In this document: positions 34,675 through 46,600 of the stretch, in pieces
Layout of the letters: every line of letters starts with the position of its first letter
Position numbering within the stretch: position 1 is the first letter of the stretch
Source: Odontesthes bonariensis
Lineage: Eukaryota > Chordata > Actinopteri > Atheriniformes > Atherinopsidae
Direction: 5' to 3'
DNA: 64,000 nt
Assembly: GCF_027942865.1 (NCBI RefSeq)
Contig: NC_134525.1
Span: forward strand, 22,691,657-22,755,656
Notes under the pieces: model-generated
The model's input: the letters and a program-made list of their open reading frames with translations, nothing else
Database searches by the model: none
What the model was told of the DNA's origin: nothing
Translations under genes and position numbers: made by a program

Positions 34675-35267
34675 TTTATATTTATGTTGAAGTCAAATAA
34701 AACATGGGCCTTCTTTGAAGTGATAAGTCTGTAATTTTAACCTAGGGATTTGTTGCGACTCATGAGGCACACACTAGTGACGCTGCTGTTTATGTATGCT
34801 ATTGCAGTCACCGCAAGTCAAAATGGAAAAGTGCGTACACTGCTTCAGACCTGTCGTGGCGATTTCATCTTTCCTGCGCTCACGATGGATTTGATAAATG
34901 CCAACCTTTGCGCAGAAAAGAACGTACACACGACCTACGCATGTTTTTCGTCTTACGCAAGTTTGATAAATGAGGGCCACTGTGTCTTCCATGATCGCAA
35001 ATGACAGGTGAGTTGATGAATGAGGAGTCGTGTACGCAAATCTGGCGTGAACGTCTACGTGCACGAGTTCTCATGTGTTTTGAAGGGGCGAGACAGGAAG
35101 TTGAATAACTTTTTATTTTTCAGTTAAAAAATAAGCATTTCTTGCATTTTGCGACTACGGAGGTCACCGTTTTCAACTTCAAGCGTTCTGATAGATCATG
35201 TAAACTCTTAAAATGCCAAAAAGTAGGACTTTACGTATGACAACAACAAATCTTGCAGACTGCAGCT

Positions 35268-35659
35268 TTAATGTGGGAAAAAGGCTCGGTTGCCAAGCGA
35301 CAGCCATGGTGAGTGGGGGCTGAGGAGTTCCCAAAGGGGGAGTTCCCAAAGGGGGCACTAACGGCTTGGGGGACAAGGGCTACCTGAGGGAGAAGGAGAA
35401 GGACGCCAATAGGTGGCGTGATGGTTGAAAGAAAAAGGCTATGAATGGGATGAATGAAATGTTCTGTAATTAGGTGTTTTGGGTCATCGGAAGACGTTCC
35501 ATTAGAGATGACCAGAAAGTTTTTAATCTACTACACTAAATCGATCAATCAATCAGACGTTATTTATATAGCACTTCTCATCCAAGACAATATTTCAAAC
35601 CGAATGAAGCAGTGAAACCCAAGGCCACATACAGACACATGCACACTCGCATATAAAGC

Positions 35660-35692
<33 letters not shown>

Positions 35693-35894
35693 CACACATA
35701 CTGGAAAAAGGGACCACAACGTGATCCTCAAAGAAAAATAAAGGATGAATTAGGATAAATAAAGAAATAAAATTAAACTAGGCTTTTAATATCTGTATGG
35801 AAACATGTTATGGTATCATGTTATGGTTAGGAACAGCTCTGATGTCACACCGTTGGTACCAAATGAGGTGTTTCTGATTCAATTAGAACCGGAA
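35268..35894. other. Spacer with an L2-type tail remnant and a CA repeat
   Basis: 35544-35640 resembles a reversed LINE 3' tail (atcgatcaatcaatcagacg then ttatttatatagcacttctc). A (CA)n run lies at about 35662-35692. No gene is present. Confidence 0.5.
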
Positions 35895-36505
35895 AAAACT
35901 TAATGCTGATCCTGAACTATCTGTGTACGGCCAGTGCCATCCTCTACGCTATTGCATGCTGGGGCAGCAGACTGAAGGTGAAGGACGCCAACAGACTGAA
36001 CAAACTCATCCGCAAAGCCAGCCACGTTGTCGGAGAGGAGCTGGACTCTCTGACAGCAGTGTCAGACGGAAGGATGCTGTCCAGGATCAAATCCATGCTG
36101 GACAATCCTGCACATCCTCTTCATAATGTGTTGGTCAGCCACAGAAGCACCTTCAGCCAGAGACTGATTGTACCACGCTGCACCACAGAGCGCCACAGGA
36201 AGTCATTCCTGCCTGTGGCCATCAAACTGTATAATTCCAGTCTCTGACATCACTTCACCATGTGCAATAACCCATCACCTCGTCATAACAATAATAATTA
36301 GCTACTGAGTAGCATTGTAAATACTGTTTATTGTTTATTCTATTTTTGTACATATCGATATTTTTATTCTTATTTTATTTTTATTTTATTTTTTTCCCTA
36401 TCTTATTCTTATTAATCTTTATTTTCCTGTAAATAAGAGCACTGCAACAAAAGAATTTCCCGCAAGGGATTAATAAAGTTATTCCGATTCTGATTCTGAT
36501 TCTAA
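35895..36505 (+). mobile_element. Rex1-like LINE 3' fragment
   Basis: It carries the last part of the RT polyprotein and a 3' UTR ending in a (ttctga)n-type tail at about 36483-36505. It is strongly 5'-truncated. Confidence 0.75.
35903..36247 (+). pseudogene. Rex1-like RT C-terminus
   Basis: The open fragment contains AIACWGSRLKVKDANRLNKL, IRKASHVVG, LDNPAHPLHNVLVSHRSTFS and RHRKSFLPVAIKLYNSSL. It aligns in order with the C-terminus of the Rex1 copy at 15605-16572 (for example DNPEHPLHETV and RKSFLPTAISIYN). No catalytic motifs remain. Confidence 0.75.
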
Positions 36506-38419
36506 TCTCATGAATGCTGGACAGCAACTTGGTGAGAATTCTGGTGTTGTCCTAAAAACAAGGATCATACCAACTGGGCTGATGTTGATCGTGATGATTT
36601 GTTCACTAGATAATTTGAATTTTTTTTCACAGCACAATAAGGAGATGACACTGAATTTCTCATTAAGGCTGCACAGCAGGTTGATGACTATTCTACTTCC
36701 AAAACCAAGGGTTTTACCAACTGGCCAGTTGTTTTGTTTTGGTTTATGTTTGTTTTATGATTTTTTATTTTTATTTTCATTTATTTTCTTTATTTTGGTT
36801 TTGTTTTGATTTGAGTTCCATATGAAAAATAAAATATAAAATGTAAAAAATATAAAAATAAAATGAATTGGGCATTAAAATTGAACCTTTCAAAGAGAGA
36901 TGCCCCAAGTATAGAAATACAGTGCAAATGACATTTTGCACTACTCCGCTGCGAGATTTGCTAATATTATTCCACAGATTCAGAACCACTACAGGACGTA
37001 TGGCCGGAGGACTCATAAGCTTGAGTTCTGGGAGGCCTTGCCCATCATGCCAAGATGATGGTGGAGAACTACAAAACGAAATTATCCCAAAAGAAAATTA
37101 GTTAGGGAGGGGATGCTGAATATCCCTCAAGGAAGCGATGTACTGGTGACCTCTCCTTCCAAGATTAGTTCCGGATCAGAATACTGAACAGACGTTCAGC
37201 CAAGAGGAAAACAGAGCACCGACAGGATTGGACCACAAGAGACCCCACGACTCGTCATGTGGTCATCTAAGAAAGATATATAATCTAAAAGAAAAGTTAA
37301 TCATAATTGTTCAAGAGGCTAATATACTCATATAGTCGAGCATTGGTTAAATTTATATTTGTTGTGTTTCACTTTTTAAAGTGTTTAGCTGATTCCTCTT
37401 AAAGGCTGATAATGAATCATTTTTAGAATGTCAATTGCCAGTGGGGTGACTCGGCTGTTTGGAGCGGGACCTTAGACTTTGAACGGTAATAAGTTGGTCG
37501 GTCGCTAAACGGAAATGGGGCCATAGATGAATTTTTCCCGGTTCAGCCATCGGGTTTTCGCTCCTATTCACTGCAAACGGTGGACGAGCCTGCTGGTAAT
37601 GTTAATGGCCGTATGCAATGTTTTAGGTTTTAGGCCATAATGAACAAAGAGTCCACACAGACGATGGGTTCGGGGCCACATACACACAATACATATAGCA
37701 AATTATTATTTTCTACATATAATCTATTAAGAAATGTGTTCATTTGTGGAGTTATTATCAGTTGAGTAAGGAAGGTTTTAAACTTACTAGAAAAGAGTCT
37801 CTATTTCTAGAATCTTGATTAATACTCCTGAAATAGAAGGTTTTGCTAACGCATCACAATTATTTTCTAAATGTGCTTATTTGCAGAGTTATAATCAGTG
37901 ACTTATGAAGGTCTTAACCCTCTCGAAAAGAGTTTCTGTTCCGAGTAAGATGATGGAATAGTCCTGACTTGAAAGTGTAGCTTAAGCACTACAATTATGT
38001 TTACTATTTCCATGCCTGTGCAATGAAGACTTGCTTGCTGCTTTAATTGCAATGATGAACAGCTTTCACATTAGCTTACATAATAATACATGAAGTCACA
38101 TCAAAAGGGGGGTGACAGACGTCTCCTAACTGGTTGTGCTACATCTCAAAAGGTAAGTGGCTCTTGCAGTTTGGGGGGTGACTTCTAAAGTCTTGCTAGG
38201 ACAACAATAACTGCGTTCTGTCTGCATCTTTTTATTCACTTTATGAGAAGCTTTTATTGTCGTTTCTGCTGTACAGGAACTGAACACTTTATTAAAATGG
38301 AAGAAAAAAATAAATAAATCACTTCAAACACTCAATATACACTGAAAACAAAATCAGGAAGAATTTTCCAGTAACAGTGGAAAACTGAAAAAAATAGAAT
38401 AACTTTTGTTTTGAAAACA
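36506..38419. other. No gene recognised
   Basis: AT-rich simple stretches lie near 36725-36870. Short open frames show no domain motif. 37800-37930 has some self-similarity to 37690-37800 (the ttatcagttgagtaag and ttataatcagtgacttatg segments), possibly an old duplication. Confidence 0.4.
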
Positions 38420-40095
38420 GAATGCAGGAAAGCAGAGCGTAAATGGCGAAAAACTAAACTTCAAATTCACCATGACCTCTACAAACAAAGTCTTTGTAAT
38501 TTTAACCACGGGTTACTCCGGGCTAGACAGCAACACTTATCTGAAATGATTAATAAGAACATCAACAACACTCGTGCTCTGTTTGCTATGGTTAATAAGC
38601 TGACAACCCCCCCAAAACAGATAGTTTCAGAACTCTGTTCCACAGAAAAACGCAATGAATTTGCTTGTTTTTTCAATGAAAAAAATCAAATCTATAAGGC
38701 TAAATATCAACATAAATGAGCAAAATAATAAAATGACGCAATCCTTAAAACCACCTAGGAATCAATCAACTATGATGTCAGAATTCAATACAGTTGACCA
38801 AAAAAACATCGAAGAAACAGTCCAGCATCTTAAACCATCGACATCCTGTCTTGACACAATGCCTTCTGACTTCTTTAAATCTATTGTAAGCTCTGTCCAA
38901 ACAGATTTGCAGCAAATAATAAACTGGTCACTTAAACCAGGCACGTTTCCTAAACCATAAAAGTAGCTGCCATCAAGCCACTCCTAAAAAAGACAACATT
39001 GGATGCTTCCATTTTAACCAACTACAGACCCATCTCAAATCTTCCTTTTATAGCCAAGATTGTTGAGAAAGTGGTTTTTAATCAACTCAGTAACTTCTTG
39101 AACTCCAGTGGACTCCTTGACAAATTTCAGTCAGGCTTCCGACCTCACCACAGTACAGAAACGGCTCTTATTAAAGTGTTAAATGACATAAGGTTGAACA
39201 CTAACTCAGGCAAGGTGTCAGTTCTGGTATTGTTGGATCTCAGTGCTGCATTTGACACTGTGGATCACAGTATACTGCTGAACAGGTTGGAAACCTGGGC
39301 AGGACTCAGCGGGACAGTCCTAGAATGGTTCAGGTCCTACTTGGAGGAGCGGAGTTATTTTGTGACTATTGGAAGTAATCAATCTGATCGAGTGGCTATG
39401 ACATGTGGAGTTCCTCAAGGGTCAGTTCTTGGACCCCTTCTGTTCACTCTATACATGGTGCCTCTGGGTCAAATTCTGAAGAACTCTAAAGTCAACTACC
39501 ACAGCTATTCAGATGACACACAGATATATCTCGCACTGTCTCCAGATGACTGCAGTCCTATAGAGTCATTGTGCGACTGCTTAGAGCAAATCAAAAAGTG
39601 GATGAACCAAAATTTCCTTCAGTTAAATCAAGAAAAAACTGAGGTCATTGTGTTTGGCAACAAAGAGAAGAGGTTTGCTGTCAGTAAACATCTTGAGTCA
39701 CTGTCTCTAGAAACTAAAGACCAAGTCCGGAACCGGCGTGCTGATAGACTCAGACCTGACCTTCAACTATCATATCAAATCAGTCACCAAATCAGCCTTT
39801 TATCAACTTAAGAACATATCCAGAATTAAGGCTTTCATACAGAATAGATTTTAAAGCTCTGCTGCTCGTCTACAAATCACCGAATGGTTTAGGTCCAGAA
39901 TACATGAATGACATGCTAGGAGAGTATAAACCCAGTAGAGCTCTGAGATCTGCTGACTCAGGTCAGATAGTGGAGCCCAGAGTTCAAACTAGACACGATG
40001 AAGCAGCTTTTAGCTGTTATGCTGCACACAACTGGAACAAACTACCAGCAGAACTGAAATCAGTCCCAACTGTAAGCACTTTAAATCCAGGTTAA
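38420..40095 (+). pseudogene. L2 reverse transcriptase, broken
   Basis: The order of motifs is intact: an RKAERKWRKTKLQIHHDLY linker region, [58 protein letters not shown] and the catalytic YSDD. Frame breaks lie near 38700 and 38950-39000. Near 39795 the frame stops, and the following sequence jumps to the C-terminal KALLLVYKSPNG-like part, so about 300 bases of the thumb region seem deleted. The last segment (SRALRSADSGQIVEPRV, YAAHNWNKLPAELKS) is readable at 39904-40095. Confidence 0.8.
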
Positions 40096-40290
40096 AAACA
40101 TTTCTCTTTCGGTGTGCTTATGGTTGAGTTTATATCTTTCTTCTCCCCCTCTTCTTTGATTGCGTTTAATTTTTATTCTATTTTTTTTTCTTTAAATTGC
40201 TGCTTTATGCTGTTCTTTTAAATGCCTTGTCTTTATGTAAAGCACATTGAGTTGCCTGTGGTATGAAATGCGCTATATTTGCCTTGCCTT
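38420..40290 (+). mobile_element. Degenerate L2 LINE
   Basis: It has RT motifs over three frames and a 3' end aaagcacattgagttgcctg followed by a (ttgcc)n tail at about 40280-40290. It is older than the L2 at the left edge, with several frame breaks and an internal deletion. Confidence 0.8.
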
Positions 40291-40626
40291 GCCTTAATTC
40301 AACCAGCAGCAAAGTAGAAAAATCCTACATGATTTTATTTCACATATTTCTTAATGAACATATACAAAAAATACTTTTTCAGTATGTTATTGCACAAATG
40401 TTCATGAATGGACTGAAAAGAAGGCATTTCTGTCCTAAAAGAAAAAAAAAAAAAACATGAATAGGAACTCTGCAGATTTTAAATAAAAAAATTTACACGA
40501 GTTTCTTGTATAACATGGCTACCAGAAGACAAGGTGAAATACTGCAGGAATCAAAAGGAAGAACACACTCAGTTTCCATAAAGAAAAAAAGCATTAAAGT
40601 TGATTATTGTGGTTTAACTCAGTAAA
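40291..40626. other. Downstream flank / 3' UTR region of the CCCH gene
   Basis: It lies directly after the stop codon of the minus-strand gene and is likely its 3' UTR in part. I found no convincing poly(A) signal. There is an A run at about 40441-40454. Confidence 0.4.
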
Positions 40627-43600
40627 TTAATGCCCCAGGTGGAAAACTGAGGTGTCTAAAGTCTTAAAAAGGTCCTTAAATGGAGTCAGGGCCACATTTC
40701 CTCCTTCCTCTGAGGCGTGCTTTGCTCTCGGTCGCGTGTGATGCTGCATCAGTGGCGTCACCCGTTTGAATGGGAAGGTGTGTGTTCCAGAGTTTCTCCC
40801 TGAAGACTGGGTCAGACCTGGACCGCCGACGGTCAGAGCCCCAGCTGCCACGGAGGAGCTCTTAGGAATCTGAGAGGAGGGCCGGTGCTCTGCTGAGTGT
40901 TCAGCTGCTGTCTCAGAGCAACGTCTGAGGGAAACTGGACTCTGAGGAGCAGAACAGAAAAACAAGAGATGTGATTAAACTTCCCATTTCATGTTTTTCC
41001 ATGTTTTCTGGCTTATCCGCAGTTGAAATGATGCATTGTTGCTTTAAACGTCACCCAAAGCTAAAAAAAAAGGCATGTTTTTGTATTTTTATACAGAAGG
41101 AACTCATTTTATCTGCAAAAGCTCGCACATTTTAAAAGTGGAAGTTATCTTGTTGAAAACAATGCGATAACTTCCGCTGATCTTTGGTTGGGAGGGCAAG
41201 CTCACCCCCTTCAGCTTCCCTAAAGACTCAGAAATCTTGAATCAGTGGATGTGGTTTGCTTTTCCTGCCAACAACAGCCAGGAATAAGCTTTGGAATTGT
41301 GCAATACCCTTCATTAACAACACTGACTTTGCAGGGAGACTGAAACTGAAAGTTGAGGCTGTTCCAACTAAAAGCCACGAATCTGAACAGTGAGGGAAGC
41401 CGTTTCAAGTGTCTGTGCTGTGTTGGCATTAGACTTATGAAAGGATTTAAGTCCAAACATCTTGGCGATACTGAGTGAAAAGGAAGCTAAAGGGGCTGGC
41501 GATACTATGTGTTAAGAAATTTATCCAAAAGACGACTGAGCGTTTCTATTCGTTGCTTCTATAACAGCTTAGAAACATGGAGTTACTCAAATAAAACGGT
41601 TATGAGCAGATTTACCAAACAGAGAAGTCCTGCTGTGATCTTCGTTATGTCGATTCTTCGTGCTGCTCACTTTGATGTTGTTCAGGATCTAATTCTGACT
41701 CGAACACGCATGTCTGGATCTCATGTGGCATTTTTCTCAAAATGTTTCCTTGTTTAGCTGTTGTAGCTTTTTAGCCGACATTTGCAGTCGTGCATTTTTA
41801 CGAGTCAACCTCCAGGAATCAGAAGACAATTTAGCCCGATCCTTGTCAGGAGGAGGCTTCCCCCAAAGAAAGCCCTCCCTCTTTCTGAGCAAACTACAAG
41901 CTGTTTGGAGTTATGGAGAATGCAAAGCTAATCCTTTGCTAAAGCAGTGCTCCGTGACTTGTGGATCCGAGAGCTGAGCACAGCAATCTCCCAGAACAAG
42001 AACCAGTGACCATCACACCCAAGAAAGAGTCAAGTATGAAGAGCTAGACAGCACCAGAAGATGAGCTCACGACCCTGTCATCTGTTCATCAGCTGTTCTT
42101 TGTCAAAGTCACTCAGATCTTTACACTGCTCCACTTCTTTTCCTCCAACACATCAGCTTCTTTGCTGACATGTAAATCCAACTCATTGTAACAATGGAAT
42201 GCTTTGAGCTTCACCTGTACGTGGTTTTGATGCTGTGGCCTGATCTGTACATTTTGTCACGAACACTCTCACTAACAGCCCGCTAATCAAGTATTTATAG
42301 TAGTAAAATACCTACCATGTTCTTTTTATCTCCATCATCTCTTTCACTCTTCTGCTGAGGCTCCAACGCACAGCCCGCACCGCTCTTCTTTTCACTCTCT
42401 AAAATCCAAACAATTACAGAAATGTGTTAAATTCTACAGGGATGAAGCGTTTTATTGACTGTGAATAAACACTACCTGAGTGGACGATGCTCTGACTACG
42501 GTGCTGTTGATCTCCATCCTCTTTGTACGGCTTCAGACTCAGAAAGAGGGTTTTCAGAAATGAATTTGAAGAGGTTTCTACAGCAGAGTCTACAAGATGA
42601 ACACAGCTTTAACAGATAGCACATTTAGCACATTTCAGCAGCATAATTACATGGTCTAATGCCAACAACTGGCATCAGCATATGAATGAAAGTGCATCAC
42701 GTCCTCACCTCTGGAGGATGTAATGTCTGGCAGCTGCTGCACAGTCTGAATTGTAGATGGATCACTGGGACAATCGGACATGAGGCTGCAAACTGGAGTC
42801 ACCAGATGCTTTTCAGGATCATTCTCATTCTTAAGGGACAATTTAGGAGATTCCAGCCTGTGAGAAGTTTGATTGGCATTTTTTCTGACCGGGCGTGGGA
42901 CAGGAGACTTTAAACCAGGAGCTCTTTGTTTGCGGATCGAGGATGTGTTCTCAACTGACTGCTGACTGCAGGGAGGAGTTGTAGGGTGAGCCGTTTGAGA
43001 AGGCAAGCACTGGAAAGAGGCAGGAGTCTCAACGAGAGGGGTTGCAAAAAGGCTGAGGAAGGATGTGGCAGAGGTTTTCTTTCTGGTCACATCTTCAGAC
43101 TTGATCACGGCTTGAGGAGAAGCTGGAGCTGTCACGGAGTCAGATGCTGGCGTCACACTATCATTGAGAAGGCTGGCAGAAAGGGTCTTATTACATCCAA
43201 CTGAAAGATCACTATGACTTGACATTTTACTGCGGGCCTCTGGGGTGACGTCAGATGAATAAGACTCCAGTGTGCTCGGTTTGATATTAGATTGTCTTTT
43301 CTTAGAGCTTTGGTGGATCTCACTGAATTGTTTTGCTGCAAAACGATGAAACGCAGCAGCGTTTCCAGAGTCTTTTGTCTTAATAGAGCCACTCACACGT
43401 TCAATAGGACCAGCAGCTCTGCCTTTCAACTCCTTGAAAGCCAAGGATGGAGGGAAAGGCTTTCTGAAAGACTGTGAATCAAATGTCGGACAACAAAGAT
43501 GTGGCTTCAGTTTGGTAGGTAATGTCTGACTTGTGAGCGTTTCATCTCCTTTGCTTTCAGAGGATGCAGACTTCTCTGGTTTGACTTTATGCGAAGTTAT

Positions 43601-46600
43601 TTCAACATCTTCCTGGCATTCTGACATATCTGCATCTAGTTTCTTATGATCTCCAGAATTAAGATAATGGTCAGCGTAAGTCTTTGAAGTCAGGCCGGTG
43701 CTCACTCGGAGGGATGGCAAGCTCTTGTACATTCGTTGCTTGGATATGCTCACTTCATCTCTTTTATTTAGTGATACCTTCCCATTTCGTTTTTGCGAGC
43801 TAAATAAAGGGACTGAGATTTCTTCTGAGGTTATCTTTGGAGCATAGGACACAGTTTGTGCACTGCGAGGGGTAGATGTTTGGCCAAACGTAGTTTCTTT
43901 AGTTCCGGGAGTTGTAAAGAAACTGGGGAAAGGTCTGGACAGCTGAGGTCCAAGCACAGCTTCCACTGAATAACAAACTGGCTCCTCTTGGTTATGAGGG
44001 GTTGATGGAGGGCTGGGAGGCTGGGCAGCGTCTGACACGGGCACATCTGTGGCGTCGGACGATGCCTCCGTCTGACATGTTGACGTTTCCTTCTCAGCCT
44101 CGCTGCAGTTGTAAAAGCTAGGCCTGTAAAAAAGTTATAAAAGATCTCCAAATGATTAGATTATTAAATCATCTGCCAGGAGTGGTACGTTTGTATGTGC
44201 ATACCTGAGTGGATGTATCACTATTTCGGGGTTCCCATTTGTTTCTGTGGTTTCAGACTCCTCTGTTTTCACGGACGACTCCTCACTAGTTTTTTTGGCA
44301 AGTTCATGCCGATCATTTTCGATTTTTAAAACCTGCAATGAAAAGATGATCATATCCCTTGAACAACAAAGCAATAAATGTTGGAAATTTTGACCACGTT
44401 TCCACAACTACACTTCCACATCACTGTGGAAGAGACAAAAGTCGTGTGGAAAAGTGTTGAGCTACCCCTTTTTCCTTGTATAGAAAGAAAACAGGAAATA
44501 AGTGCAGTGGCTTATTAAAAACATTTCCAAACATAAACATAAATACAGAATATAAGGGAGAAACAGAGTTTGAACAATTTTAAGGAGTTTTATAGTGAAT
44601 ATTTGATCTGAGCACCTTTATTCTCCAACACAGCCTGAACCCTCTCAAACAAGCTTTCTGTCATTTCTTTAAGGAGTCCTCAGGAGTTCTCCAGGCTTCT
44701 TGAAGGACATCCCAAAGCTCTTCTTTGGATGTCGGCTGCCTTTTGTTCCGTTCTCTGCCAACATGATCCCACACTGCTTCAGTAATGTTGAGGTCCGGGC
44801 TCTGGGGAGGATTCATCCCTCCATCAGACCTGTTGCCACTGATTTTCAGTCCACTTCTTGTGTCATTTGCCATAGCTCAGCCTTTTCTCCCTGTTTCCCT
44901 TCCTTAAGAACGGCTTCTTGACAGCCACTCTTCCATGGAGACCATTTCTGATGAGGCTTGGGCCAACAGCAGATGGATCAGCTGAAGGTCCAGATGCATC
45001 TCTCAGCTCCTGTGTCAGGTCTTTGCTGGATTTTTTCCTCTTTCTTAAGGACATCACTTTCAGATCCTGTTCATCTGCTGTAGATAGTTCTTTAGGCCTG
45101 ACACTTCTTCTTTTGTCCTCCACTTGTCCAGTTTCCTCAAATGTTTTAAGGACACACTGCACACCATGCTGAGATATGCCAAGTTTTCAGCTAATAGCTC
45201 TTTGGGAATCACCTTGTTGCTGCAAAAATACTATTTTCTGTCTGTCAAACTGTTAACTTTGGTGTTTTTCATAGATGAAACTAAAGAAATGGGAACAAAT
45301 GATGTGTCTCTGTGACAGGCTGCTAGTAACAAAGAGCCAAAAGATACAGTTTAAAACTGCTTCTTTGCCAAGTTGTCTGTTATGTGTCGACACAACACTG
45401 GTTCATCCCTTGAGTTAGGAGCCTTTTTTCTGCTTGAATGATTCATAGGTGGCCAATACCCAAAGACAAACTTTAAAAGACCTTCAGAAAGCCTGGAGAA
45501 TTATTGCTCAAGACCACTTTAAAATATTACAGAAAAGTCTGGCTGATTGGAAGGAAAGAAAAAGACACGAGGGCTGGATAAACACTTTGACACAGTGCTG
45601 TACACACCTTATCCAACAGTTGTTCAGTGACGTCATCAAGTGGCTCATGGGAAAACTTGCAATCTTCTCCTTGAAAGCATTTTCCTTTTCTGTGAAAAAA
45701 CTTGCACGGAAATGACTGTGGAGCTCAGTAAAGGAAACATCTGACATCCAAACGCTTGCAGATTCAAACAATTACCAGTACACTGAGTTTCTAACCGAAA
45801 AAAAGGCACAACTTTTGCATTTGAGCAAAAGGATATTGTGCATGTATGGGCAGCTCTCCCCTTTGGAGCATGCTCCTTGAACGTAAAATTTGCAGACGTC
45901 TTTGATGAGATCATTGTGCCCCTGAACGTGATCCAGTTGGCAGTCATTAGCCTGGACAGAAAAGGGGAAAAAGCTTTTTTTCAGGAAAAGTATTTCATGA
46001 AAAAATGAACGGCTTTCACCTTGAAGATAAAGTTAACTTGTGAGCTTTGATGTAACCTGCCTTGATGCATCGCCCCCGGAGGAAATGTCGACAAATTAAC
46101 CGTCCGTTCACCAACAACCCATTCTGCTCCTTAAACTCTTGAGTCATGAATTTTGTTTTCACCTGAACGTCATGAGTGGGAAAATGATTACAACATTGAC
46201 ATTCTAATCTATTAAGTGAACTACATTTTCAAAGAGAAGTGTATTTTGACTCCTGTCACCGACAGCCAGGTCCTTCTTACCTTATTGACGTCTCTACGGG
46301 TTCTAGCTTTTCTTGACACCGGTCCATTTCTGTAATTACTTCGGTCTGTGTACTGCTGATGTTTCTCCGTCCTCTTTCCATTTTTAGATTTATTTTTCTG
46401 ACTTTTGCTGTGTCTGGCATTGCAGCCAGGTTTATAGCTGTTTGTCATTTCTTTAGTGTGGCCAAGACCTTTATGCTCACCGTCATTGCCCTGCCTTTGG
46501 TAGCGGTTGGCTTGGGTGTTTTCACCATAAGTTGTGGTGGTCTGGGGCTGGTGACATCTCCTCTGTCAAAAGGTAAAGAATAGATATTAAATCTCAAGGA

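Larger units (their letters stand above)
27393..34978. mobile_element. Harbinger-like element (GGCCCTCATTTATCAA ends), split by a Ty3 element
   Basis: The terminal repeats GGCCCTCATTTATCAA (27393) and TTGATAAATGAGGGCC (ending 34978) are exact complements. They are flanked by a 3-base ACT repeat (27390-27392 and 34979-34981). The 3-base duplication fits PIF/Harbinger, although ACT is not the usual TWA. The interior (27409-28194 and 34675-34960) lacks a recognisable transposase. Confidence 0.65.
27077..35267. mobile_element. TTAA-target element (AGCTGCAGTCTGCAA ends), split by nested insertions
   Basis: The left end AGCTGCAGTCTGCAACTC follows TTAA at 27073-27076. The right end ttgcagactgcagct precedes TTAA at 35268-35271. 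The ends are exact complements over 15 bases. The element's own sequence is only about 27077-27389 plus 34982-35267; the rest is insertions. No reading frame of its own was identified. Confidence 0.75.

Noticed and set aside
40531..40600. Plus-strand genes beside the CCCH gene's 3' end
   Set aside because: Only short open frames in A-rich sequence without motifs.
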